From Gorsachius magnificus (Eukaryota > Chordata > Aves > Pelecaniformes > Ardeidae), in the NCBI GenBank assembly GCA_034008185.1, contig CM067095.1:249110-313109 (forward strand): a stretch of DNA of 64,000 nt, read 5' to 3'. The notes under the pieces were generated by a model, which was not told the DNA's origin, searched no databases, and was given only the letters and a program-made list of their open reading frames with translations. Shown piece after piece: positions 1 to 11,139 of this stretch. Made by a program: the position numbers and the translations under genes. The number at the start of each line of letters is the position of its first letter. Within the stretch, counting starts at the first letter, position 1.

Positions 1-471
1 ACTGGGCTTGACTGCGTCAGTCCAAGTGTGCAAAGTGCTTCAAAGTGCACATACTTCACCTCTGTCCTGTGTTCGTTCTCGTTGCTCTGCTACACCCAGC
101 TACATAAAATAGCATTTATCATACCGGTGGTCTCTGTTTAAATGAACGATGCGGTCCTGTGCAGTGTGTCCTGCTGTACTTCTCAGTGAATTTTGTAATA
201 TCAAATAGATATATTAATAGTGCACTTTTTAGAGCAACATTTTGATGTTTCTGTCTTCATATTTAAAAAAAAAAAAAAAAAGGAAAAAGGACTTTTTCAT
301 TAACCCCCCCCCAAATCTCCCTTTCCCTAGCTGCTGTTTCTAATAACCCCTGTGGGAGGCTGGTTCCAATCTTCACATTCTCTGAGATTTTATGAAGCAT
401 TTTCTGAGTTCAGAATTTCTTGGGGGGATGGGAAATGACAATGTCTTAGAGAAAAAAAACTTTCTAGTATT
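1..471. other. AT-rich non-coding stretch with poly(A) tract
   Basis: No reading frame of note. The stretch carries a 17-base A run at 265-281 just after an AT-rich segment (TAATAT, ATATATTAAT) and then a C run near 304-312. It could be the tail of a 3' UTR of a gene lying to the left, but I see no clear AATAAA before the A run and cannot support that. Confidence 0.3.
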
Positions 472-560
472 ACAGAATCACAGCACTGCTGAGGTTGGAA
501 GGGGCCTCCGGAGATCCACTCGTCCAGCACCCCCTGCTCCAAGCAGGATGCTGTAGCAAG
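472..560 (-). mobile_element. CR1 LINE 3' fragment
   Basis: The plus strand shows the reverse complement of a CR1 3' end: ACAGAATCACAGCA, then GAGGTTGGAAGGGGCCTC, GGAGATCCACTCGTCCAGCA and CCCCCTGCTC. The element's sense strand is therefore minus. Only about 90 bases remain, typical of a severely 5'-truncated copy. Confidence 0.85.
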
Positions 561-3500
561 ATACCTAAATTATACAGAACAGCTCATTCTTATGATGCAG
601 CAATAAAGAGCTTTCTGAACAAATTGAAAGGTGACATATTGAAAATGGATGCAAAGAAACATTATTTTCAAATAATCTGTTCTTGGTCCGTGGGAGTTGC
701 TTATCACTGTATGTTATTGAAACCATTAGTGTAGCTGCCTTTGAATGGAAGGGAAACTTCCAGATGATGAGAGTATCAGAATTACAAAAAAGCTCAGGAC
801 GGAGTAGATGGGTGAGAAATAAACTTTCACTTTTGGGGACAAGTCACTCATTAGTGCAAAATTTTTGGAGGAGGAGGGAGAAGGGCAACTTGCATCTTCA
901 GATTTCTCTCTCCTGTGTCATCCTCGGAAGCATCTGCTGCAGACAGCTACTGGCAGGGACTGGCGACCTGAGTTCCTAACTGTGTGTTTCGGTCTGTGCT
1001 TGGATGAAAACATGAAATATTTGGAAGGTGAGGAGCAAACACTTTGTTTGTTATATTAAGATGTGGTGGCTGAGATGCACTTCCTCTGAATCCCATAGAC
1101 TTTCCGCAGGCTTCTAAGAACAAGGGGTTTGGGTGTTGTACTTTTTCTTAAAAAAAAAAAAACAAAACACCAACTTGTCTTTTATTCTTTTGTGCTGAAA
1201 TCTGAATTTGATCTTCTTGATGAGCAGCTAGATGGCTTGTTATGACAATGGCCAAACGCCCAGGAGGATGCTGAGACCGAGTACCTCTGGAGCCCAGAGT
1301 GGTGGGCGCTCCCCTCGCCTGCCGGGGGCTCTGCCTGTTCGGGGCGCAGCAGCCTCCTGCCCCAGGGTGCCTGCTCTGGCCACCCGGCCCTCTGGGTCTG
1401 GCTGTGGGCGGCTGCACTGCACCCATCTCTGCGATCAGGAGTGTTGCTTTGCGTTTTGAGACCGCTTCTGATATATACTTAAGTATAATTGCTGAGGAAT
1501 TTGCTGCAAGTTTAAGTACTGTGACTGCTGCTGTAGTAACCAATACAGCGATCTCCTGACCCTCCACTTGGGCAGTGCTTGATTTCCACAGGCTGAGTCA
1601 GGGATGGTTTTGTCTTTAGAATTTGTCATGTTTAGCTTTCTGCTTGCCTTTTTTTTGTTGGCAACGTTAAGCCAAACTTACCAAACAAACCAAGGAAAAT
1701 GCACTTTGCAAGCCTCCAGACGTACACAGTCTAGAAGATGTTCATACCAACAGAATTATTCTGTAAAATAACTTTAAAACAAAAACATCAACAGTTACAA
1801 AACTATGGCATGCACAGAGTTTAATAGTAAATGCTATCATAGCGTTGTCTAAGTATTGGGGAATTTTCTAACTGCAGAAATGTTTTCTGCCTTTGACCGG
1901 CTGGGAAAGGAGATGTTAAAAACCTTTCTATAACAGGAAAGCAGCAACCTTGGAGGTGCATGTGGGGATTTGATTAAGATAAGCTGTGTCCAGGGGTCAG
2001 CACGGGAGGTAGAACGATGTAGTGGTGAGAGTTTTTGCTCCCTTTGGTTTTCAAAGTGCCTAACAGGAAAAAAAGCTGGCTTTATTTAAAGTAAATGTCT
2101 GAGCATTTGCATCATTCCAGTTCTCAGGCTACTGGAAAAAATGACGAACATGTGGCAGAATAAGAATAAATTCGTATGTTTCTTTATACCTAATTGGGGA
2201 GAACAGAAGGAGGTTTTAATGATAACATTGCATGTAATACTGGGGAAAGATTATGCTCCTAACTTCTGCTTCCAATTGATTTGCCTCTGTGACTCCAAGT
2301 TCTTCTGAAGCACAGAAAAGTTTTAAGTTTCCAGTACTTTACACAGGGCAAAAAAGTAATTTAGGATACTTATGCTGTCTTTACTGTGTTAATGTGTGAA
2401 CTTTTTAGTGCTGAAAAACTTGAGTCATTAATAATTGAGATTATTATGATAATTTATTGTCTTGTTTGTCTTATTTCTGGGGAGAAATCGTTTTGAGTAA
2501 TTCACAAGGAGAACTACAAAGTGTGTTTGGGTTACAGGATGCCACCGGTGGCCACTTACGACTTTCTCTAACAGCTGTTGCCTGTCTGCATTTTTTATGA
2601 CTGCACAGATCCACGCTGCTGCGTCCCATCAGCACAGGCCAGCACAGCGTATTTGGGTTTGTGTATTAGGATGTTGCCCCAGCTTTGCAGCCTCTCTCCT
2701 CTCCACGAGGCTGGAGAGACTGGAGATATCTGATACGATTTATTGATCTGTTTTTTCTTTAGAGCTTTCACCAGCAGGTATGAAGACTTGTTTTTGGACT
2801 CTCTGGTCAAGTTTCTGCAGAATAGTTGGTAGTAACAACACTGGGCAGGCAGCTTGCCAGAAGTCAAGACATTACTTCCCACACTGTTTTCTTGCTCTAA
2901 TCTTGCTGGTGTCAGTGGATACACGGGGTTTTTTTACAAGTGTTAGGCTTGGTTTGTGTTGCTATTCTGCTTTTAATCGCTTTCCTCCTAGCATAAATCA
3001 GAGCATGAGCTCCACCACCAAGTTGTGTGCTGTTCCCTCGAGCTTGCATGAAAGCTCCTTTTTGTAACCTTTCCTACAGGGGAAGCTTAAAGCCTTGAAG
3101 CAACCTTCATGTGTTTAATAAGAAGTAATTCTGACTAAACCTGATTGTCAGACTTCTTTCACTTGAGGGATGCTAGCTACTTCGAAGAACCTTTGAGAAG
3201 TAGTATTATGCAAAGAGATTCATAGGTAAATAGTGAAAAGCTGTGTCCAGCCATGTGTGGTTAGTTGTCAAATGTAGGTGATGTAGAAACTCGTATTTGT
3301 ATTTCATGGCAGGTCTTAGGGATGTGATTTTTTTCTTAGTGTTGGTTTTTTTGTTGGGGTTTTTTGAGTATCCAGTCTTCAAACATGCAATATGCTCTGA
3401 ATTTATTTTTCTCCTGTTCCATCTGATGCTAGTACAGCTTCGGCAGTGATGACTTTGTCACCCTGAAGTCTTTATTGATTTCAGTTTTCCAAATCAGCAC

Positions 3501-5260
3501 TTTGAGCTACTTGGAATAAAGAAGTAAAAAAGAAGGAAAGAATTAAGGCTAGACCTGATCCAAAAAGTAAATTGAGGCAGTTTATAAAATTGTTACCTGA
3601 CAGAAATTATAACCTAAATCCAGCCAGAACATGGGTATTGTTTACTGTCTTAGGTCATCAATGCAGTTATACAAGGATAATTTGTGAACTTATATGGAAG
3701 AATTAAAAAAAGTACCTGGTAACCTTTTGGAAACTGTACTTTCACTGTTCTTTTGATTGGAATTTTCTTTTTAGCCTACTGTCTCTCCTTGAATCAGGAG
3801 GAAAATCCCAGTGATAGAACACTTTCTGCTGTTTGATGTCAAGAGGCATTCACATGTTAGTGACCACCCTCAGATACTCTGAGGAGAAAAATCTCTGGTC
3901 TTGAGTGATAACCCACAAGTATGAATGTAAATGTGGACTATGCCTAGTGGGATTCTGTTTAAGAACAAAGTAATCTCTTTTAATCTAAGATTTGGTCTTT
4001 GGGAAAGAGCAGGCAGTATTTGGGTGAGAATAATTAACTGGGTTTTGGCATTGATTTATGATCTTAATCTGCCGACAGAAAAGTTGTTCATTCCCAAGAA
4101 GATGAAACAACTGTCAGACTTGAATGCATTTGGCTAACAGGATGTTCACAACCGAAGTCTAACATGGAACCAAGAACCACAAAGATGAATGTTTTCAGCA
4201 CACTGAGGAGTACCTTGATTTTATTTTATTTTGTTGTCCTATGTGAGTAGCAGGATGCTGGCTGAACAAGTCAGTAACACGATGCTGTTTGAAGCCCCGG
4301 GTACTGGTGTTTGTGTAGCAGTGTTCCCTGAAGAGCTCAATAGGTTACTGAACGATGGGGAGCCAAGGTGGCTTACAGATTCAAAGATCAGGGTTCAACA
4401 ATGGTCGGAGGTTATGTGCAACTGTTTAAGCTGCAGAGCAGGTAAACATGTTATCTCGTAAAGCAGGGACACTTTTTCATATTAAACTGGTTTTGAGCTG
4501 CAACACCTCTTAGAGAGAAGGTGAATAGTCTGGAGAATTTAGCTGATGCAGAAGGAGTGCCCTGTGCATACGTAATCTAAAAGTAGCTAGAATGAATTAC
4601 TGCCACTTTTCATCAGGTGCAAATTTCTCTTACGATCGTTGTCTGTCTCCTCCACTTAATTTAAAAATGTGGCTTTGTATATGTCGATAGAGAAGAAAGA
4701 ACAGAAAGAAGGGGGATTTTGAGCTGCGAGGCCTTTGGGTATTTGACATGTGGAGGGTTTTAGATGTCATCTAACTGTAGGGGAATTCAACAAAGTAGCT
4801 TGCACTGGTATTTTGTTAAGTGGCTCCAGCTGTTAGCCATGTGACCTGTCCTTTTAAAAGGAAAAGGGACATTTGCTCATCCTCTTGTACTTCTACTGAC
4901 TGCTCGCATATCTTTATAAATGTACCCTCACATGCCGTAGCAACCCCTAACAACCTAAAAGTTTCTCAATGAACTGCAAGTAGAGTGCCCACCCTCAGTT
5001 GCATGTAAAACTTCTGAGCAAAGAATGTGACTTGACCACGTAATTTTTTTCATGAATAGGCCTCTTGTTTTTTAATTTGATGAGCAAGGAACTTTCCAGT
5101 CCCGTCTTCTGGCTTACAATCTGTCTTTAATTTGCAGAAAGATGCATTCCAGTTTTTCAGGCATAAAACTGTTTAATGGGGGTTTTTTGGCTTTGCTAGA
5201 ACTTGCTGTGTTACGTTATCCTGAGATTCATGTATTTGTTTGCATCCTTTCATCTCGCAG
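561..5260. other. Intron-like or intergenic sequence
   Basis: No convincing gene. There is a GC-rich patch at about 1255-1440 with overlapping meaningless frames on both strands. Possible splice-bounded modules occur at 943-1027, 2763-2777 and 4251-4441 on the plus strand and are listed separately or under findings. The rest is AT-moderate sequence without recognisable repeats. Confidence 0.5.
4251..4441 (+). CDS. Candidate internal coding exon, unknown gene
   Basis: A T-rich tract (TTTTATTTTATTTTGTTGTCC) precedes an AG at 4249-4250, and the segment ends at GAGCAG with GTAAAC following, a good donor. One frame stays open for 63 codons, entering in phase 2 and leaving in phase 1. The peptide includes the acidic stretch FPEELNRLLNDGEPRW and later SKIRVQQWSEV, which looks ordinary for protein. 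I do not recognise the family. Alternative: a chance pseudo-exon, which is common in introns of this size. Confidence 0.25.
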
Positions 5261-5778
5261 GATCACAGCCTAGATGAAATTGTTTGGGACTTCTGGAGAT
5301 AATGTAGTGCGGTCCCCACTGCTCTGAAAGCAGGGTCAGCTAGAGCAGGTTGTCCAGGACGTTGTCAAATTGGGTTTTGAATATCTCCAAGGATGCAGAC
5401 TCAATGACCTCGCTGGGCAACTTGTTCCTGTGTTTGACCACCCTAACCCAAAAGTTTTTCTTATGTTTAAATGGAATTTCTTGTCTTGCAATTTGTGCCC
5501 ATTGCCTCTTGTCCCTTCACTGGATACCACCAGGAAGGGCCTGGTTCCGTTCTTTTATTGTCGCCCATCAGGCATTCATACATGTTAGCAAGACCACACC
5601 CTGATGAACCCTTCCCTTCTCTAGGTTAAACGACTGAAGGTGTCTCAACATCTGCTCGTATGACTGATGCTCCGGTCCCTTAATCACCTTTGTGACCTTT
5701 TCCTTGACTTGGTCCAGTCTGTCCCCTTCTATCTTGTACTGGGAAGCCCAGAACTGGTCACAGCACTCTGGATATGTT
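5261..5778 (-). mobile_element. CR1 LINE, 3' portion (~0.5 kb)
   Basis: This is the longest clear repeat in the window. Read on minus it is the 3' part of a CR1 retrotransposon. Plus-strand landmarks in order are GATCACAGCCTAG, GGTTGTCCAGGACGTTGTC, TTTTGAATATCTCCAAGG, TGGGCAACTTGTTCCTGTG, TGCCCATTGCCTCTTGTCCC and ACTGGGAAGCCCAGAACTGG. These match known CR1 consensus order throughout. It is 5'-truncated and diverged by many substitutions. Open frames here (for example 5336-5530 minus) belong to the element and not to a host gene. Confidence 0.95.
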
Positions 5779-5884
5779 TTTATTTAATATTCTCATTATA
5801 TATAGATTTACTTGTTAGGGGGTTTGTTGCTGTTGTTTTCAGTGCCTTCTTCCCATCCCTTTCCTTTTCTCCTCTTTGAGTAAT

Positions 5885-6041
5885 TTTTTGTTTGTTTGTT
5901 TGCATTCTGGTAGAGTCTAGCTGTTCCATGTACCAAAGGCAGCATTGCTAATCTGGTGGTGGAAGAATGCTCTGTACCTTTGTCTATTTACTTATATTAA
6001 GACACTTTTACTTACTTTTTTTTCTTTCTTTCTTTCTTTTT
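5885..6041. repeat. Two simple repeats: (GTTT)n and (CTTT)n
   Basis: A run of TTTG units spans 5885-5902, and a TTTC-type run spans 6015-6041. Both are short microsatellites in non-coding sequence. Confidence 0.85.
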
Positions 6042-9000
6042 GGTCCATGTTGGGGTGGATCTCCAAATTAGTGGAGTGTGTTGTTTATTGTGATTAAGGG
6101 ACTGCAGTTGTCTCAGCTTTCTGCACCCTCACTCTTTCTTAGCGCTGCTTTCTGATAATACTCTTGAATATAATGGCAAGCTTATGTACCCTTTATAGCA
6201 GGATGTGGACTTAATTTTTTCCCTGCGTTTCATGTAACACATTCTTACTGTCTGTGAAGTGGGTGGGGTAGTTCTGTTCTCATTTTACCAGCTGGGAATA
6301 GAGAGAGGGAAAGTATTTGTTCTGTTGTTTAGCGATAACTTGTGTTGGTGCCAAGCCGTGTTGTAGCATCCATGTAACATGGTCTTGCTAGCATGGATCA
6401 GAAAGCAGCACGGCTGCGTGACTGCAGTGCTGTAACCGGAGCTATTGCGTCTGGCCTTGAGCATTACATCACGTTGACGTGGCTGTATCGCTCCGGGTTC
6501 TGGACCTGGGGTAGCTGGACGCACTTTAAGCAATTTTTCAAAGGTCAGGCAGAGAGTCTGTGAAATATAAAGTTTAACCCAGGTCCCAGTCACAGGATCA
6601 TCCTTTTCTCTGTCTGGTGTTTTTCTAATGAGATATTTAAATAATGAGCATCATGTAGTATTTTGACAGCTTTATGGGGTTAACAGTTTTCTCTCACGCT
6701 TAAGTTCACTGGAGAAGTGTTCCGTTACCTTCTCTGCACCAGACACGATGGTTATGGTATTGCTAGGGAAAAGCCGTTGTGCAGATAAGCTGTGTAAGTG
6801 CTCCTTTCCCTAAGCTCTTAAAATCGTAGAGCAGCAGCAGCACAACATGGGTGTGCAGGGAGGGAGGGATGCAGGCAGATGACACTATAGCTGTGCCATT
6901 CTGAAAAAAAGTCTGTTCACATGTAATGGTCGTCCTTCCGAGACGAATATATAGGAAAGCTTCTCCTTTCTAAGAAATCAGCTTTACTGCCTTAGGATTT
7001 AAAAACCTTACAGAGGTACTTGAGTCTCGGCATGCAACAGATCAATGTAAAATTTCCAAGTATTTACTGTAGGGTTTCATTATTCCTGTCTGCATTTTCT
7101 GGAACCTGCTTGTATGTGGAAGAAAACAACGTAACATTTTCTTTTATGGAACTGAACTTCAATTTTTCTACTTAGTCTAAGTGCTGTAATGTAAACTCCT
7201 CTTCCAGAAGGTGGTAGTTTTTTACTCCAGTTTTCTTCCCACTGAAGCTAGTTATGCTACTGTGTGGGAATGGTATAGCGCTTTTTATTCCTCATATAGC
7301 TGAATATCCAATGCACGAACGCAGTTGTGAGAGGGAAATAATTCTGAATTTCAGAAATGAAGCTTGATCTGCAAGGGTGGTAGTTAAGAAGAAGTATCTT
7401 GTTGCCTGCTCATGGAGAATCGAGCATGCAGCCACTGGATATCATTTTAAGAATTCGGATTGTCTTCATCTGCTTACACCAGACTGGGTTTTGTACCCAG
7501 TAGTTTTAGACTAAAGCCTTAGCATGAGTTGTTACCAGTTTTTCTCACCTCCCCAGACCCTGAGGCATTAGTTGCCGGATTACTTTTCTGATCAGCTTTC
7601 AGCTCTTCAGTGGTTTCTTTTTTTTCAATTTGCTTGTTCTTACAAATGAGATGTTTACTCCTTATTTTTTTCTCAGCATACAAGGATTGAGTTTCCTCAT
7701 CTTGAAGATTAATTTCTTTCTTAATATTATCATAATGGTGACTGACAGTCTGAAGTTGAGTTGTGAAGAATTACAATGAACAGAGCACACATGAGAGGGC
7801 GCTCTGTGCTTAGATATTTCAGAAGTAGTGACTAGGATCTAATTTAAGTTGTATATAGATATTAGCATTTTTTAGATATTTCTAAGAGGTATTTAATTTT
7901 TTTTCAAAGTCCATACTGCTCATATTGCCTTTTCTTTTTCTTTGACATCAAACTGGATATGGCTGGCAAGTGGGTGCTAATAAATGCGGCTCCCTGAGAT
8001 TGTCGTGTGCATCGCTGGTGCAGAGCAATGGAAGAACAGCTGTGTCTTACACGTGCTTTCTAGAATGGTTTGCTTTAAGACTTACTTATAGATACACATT
8101 TGTTTTTCTTTGCACTTTTATTGTTAGCTCTATTTTTTGTTGCCATAGTATTTGTAAGCCCCTTATTCCCATTTATTGTTCCTTTTGCTACATTTATGCT
8201 ACTTGCTGCTTTGGTTAATCAAATCACAAACAACTGTGCCTCAGACTTTTTTGATTTTGTTCTGCAGCAAATAGTCTATTTTTGTTAGGTGTTTAGCATC
8301 CTGGATTTACACCGACTCCCTGAATTTGTGATGTAGTTCTGGCTGCCCAAGGATTAGAATTTGAGCAGCACTAGAGAGTGTCTTGGACACTGCGGATTAA
8401 AAGGACTGCGGTGAGACTTCCTATTTTTTGAGAGCTACCAATAGGTGGCTGTAGGGCAATAAGGAACAGGAGGGGATTCTAGGATGCTGGACCTGGCTTC
8501 TTCTGTAGTAGACAAGAATGCCCTTGGAAACTTGCATTTCTTATTTGGGTCTGCAGTCTGATACATCATGGCATGTCTGGATATCCCTGGATCCTCATCA
8601 GACTTGCAACCTCCACCAGTCTCTGAGGAAATGAGATGGAGAGTTTGTGAGAACAAGTAGACAAGAGAAAATACTAAACAAGGAGAAAACAGGAAATCAC
8701 CTTGCCAAACAAGTCAGTAGCAAACACTTAAGTACACAGTACATTGCACTGTGCCAAGATCAAGAAAACCCAACTCATTAGCGGTGGGGCTTGCTGAGAG
8801 CTACACAACTGCAGGCATGTGCATGGCGGGACAGTTTTGCCTTCCTGGCATTTCAGCATGCACCAGGGGTTTATTCAAGTGACATTATTCCTACCATCTC
8901 ACTTCCCTGTAGCCAGGTAGGATGTGAAGTACATGTGATAATGTAAAGGTAGGAAATGCAGCACAGGGGTAACGGCTGCATTAAGCATAGGCATGTCCTG

Positions 9001-9727
9001 AGTCAAAAGCACCATGACAGTTCAAACTACGGGAAATAGGAAAGAAATTTGTAGCAATTTTTGTTACTTTTGTAAATCCATTGTTCTCTCAGTCACTGTT
9101 CTCCGTTTGTTTCTGAGAGCGCTACGGTCTCAGCCCCTTGTCTGAACTTGTGTGACTCATCCCTTGTGCCACAAGCATCTTTGTACATGATTTCTCCTTT
9201 GCTCCAACAGGCAAATTATAAACCCCCTTCTGTTACATGGAACAACAGAAATTAATTACTGGTAGCTTGGCTATTATACACTGATAGAGAATTTACTCCG
9301 AAGTTAAGAAAAACCCCAACAAAACAGCTGAACAATACTATCGTCTCTGTCATATAGTGCACAGACACTCTAGTTTTGATTTTATTTTCTGGATTTAAGT
9401 TAGTTTTGAACTCTTTCTTCCTATTTTTGCTTTGAAATGTCAGGGTTTTTTCTCCTGGAAGTCAAATAACTGAATTTCTCTAGAAGTTTTTGGAAGTCTG
9501 TCATAAGATCCCAAACATGAAATACAAGATTTGTAAGCTCTTCAGTGCAGTTATTTTTATAATTTCTGATGACTTTTCCAGATGCTGGCAGTGGTACACA
9601 AATTCCTGTATTGCTTTTTTCATTCTAAAGCTGTTGAGAAGCCAGCTCACAGAAATAATAGATCATATGAATATTGATATATATAAAAAAGTATAATAAA
9701 GTATAATAAAGGCATCCTTTTTCTTAG

Positions 9728-9801
9728 TGTTCTGGTATTTGAGAATATTCTCACCAAACGGTATTATCTGATGGATTTTCTTAATCTTGCATTGGGCATT
9801 G
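9728..9801 (+). CDS. Candidate internal coding exon, unknown gene
   Basis: A strong acceptor (CATCCTTTTTCTTAG) and a good donor (GCATTG, then GTAAGA) bound 74 bases. Only one frame suits a coding exon: it enters in phase 2, carries 24 codons rich in hydrophobic and aromatic residues (VLVFENILTKRYYL and onward) and leaves in phase 1. The same outgoing phase is used by the candidate exons at 15441-15506 and 17813-17911, so they could join. A frame open for 24 codons is expected by chance about a third of the time, so this rests on the splice sites alone. Confidence 0.25.
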
Positions 9802-11076
9802 GTAAGAGTCCTGTTCAATGTGCTGGATAGGCTGGTAACCGAAAAGTATGCCTTCAGTTTTTCTTGTGCCAGAACTAATACAGTGCAGTCATACGTTAGA
9901 CAGACCTCTGCACACTTCCCGTGGTGGAAAACCTATTTTTTTTATTTGGACAAATGTTAAATTTATGGTTTTATGATGCATTTTTAATGGACTTGTTAAA
10001 AAATGTATACCAAGCCCTAGTTATTCTGGATGCTAATAGAGAGAGAATGTACTTTGATGAAACCTTTGTTAATAGAACCTCATCTCATATGTGACGGGGA
10101 AAGGAGCCTTCTTGAAACACTGCATTAAATACACACTTTGGGCATAATTTTCCATCATTTTTCAGAGTGAAAAAGGAGATTTAATTTTTGCCATGGCTTA
10201 TGTAGCCTGTATTTTACTCACTGTGGCTATCTGCTTTGCAGGCTTTTGTCCTTCACAAGCAAACCACAAAAAGCAGTGCAAGATCTAGCAGAAAGGGGAA
10301 TGTAAGTTATTACACAAAATACTTAAGCAAGATGATTTTATAAACCCACATACTCACAAGCACTAAAACACATGTATCCAAGTAATCTGTCCAGCGTCGT
10401 TTTTGTGCTACTGGGAGGACAAAGGATGCTGGCTGTCTAGTCCTTACTATGTCTCTCGGGTCCCTCTCAATTGGCAGCAGCGCATAAGTCTTTGGGCAGA
10501 TCTTTTATATGCCTTAGAAGTCCATAGTTGTTATGGTGTGGTCCTTTGCTTCAAACTCTTACTTGCTTCATTTTCCATAAATCTTAGGCAGAATTGCTTT
10601 TCATTGTCTGTTTTCCACGTTCCTTTGAAATACACATCTGATTTCCTGGTGGGCTAACAGTAGAAGGAACGGCACGTGTGACGTGCTGCAAGCCTGTTGC
10701 TACACTCATGTTGTTAAAGTACCAGGTCTTGGGCTAACAGGGCATCTCTGCTGCGGTCTGGTTAGAGTGTAGACCTTGTGGTCGTAATGGAATACAACAC
10801 ATTCCTCAATGTTACTGCTAGGAGAAGTAGCAGAAAATGTTCCTTCCTTAGAAATCTGTGCTATTCTTTTACCCCTTGTTCTGCTGTTTTTTCCAAAGCT
10901 TTTGCATATGTGCATTTCTACCCATGTCAAATTTCTGCTAATCTGTATATTTTTTTTTCTGAACTCTGCAATGAATAGTTATGGCTGTATCTTTGTGTAA
11001 AATCACTGTATAGCATGAAACACCCAATATGTCTCAGCTTACTGAATATTCTTAACTCGTCTAGACCATGCTTTTG

Positions 11077-11139
11077 CCAGGAAAGGTTGAACCAGATGAT
11101 CCTTGAGGTCCCTTCCAACCTTCTGTCTCTTTGAATGCT
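11077..11139 (+). mobile_element. CR1 LINE 3' end fragment
   Basis: Contains GGTTGAACCAGATGATCC, then TTGAGGTCCCTTCCAACC, the diagnostic CR1 3' terminal block in sense orientation. Only about 60 bases are recognisable. Confidence 0.85.

Larger units (their letters stand above)
5779..11076. other. Intron-like sequence with simple repeats
   Basis: Holds a GTTT repeat at 5885-5902, a CTTT repeat at 6015-6041, and a short tandem duplication of GTATAATAAA near 9692-9712. Possible splice modules occur at 6743-6793, 9728-9801 and 10242-10301. No long frame, RNA gene or recognisable transposon apart from these. Confidence 0.5.

Noticed and set aside
31..50. Tandem CAAAGTGC motifs resembling the miR-17 family seed
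   Set aside because: No complementary arm at hairpin distance, so no microRNA precursor can be drawn.
5336..5604. Overlapping frames on both strands
   Set aside because: They lie wholly inside the CR1 copy at 5261-5778.
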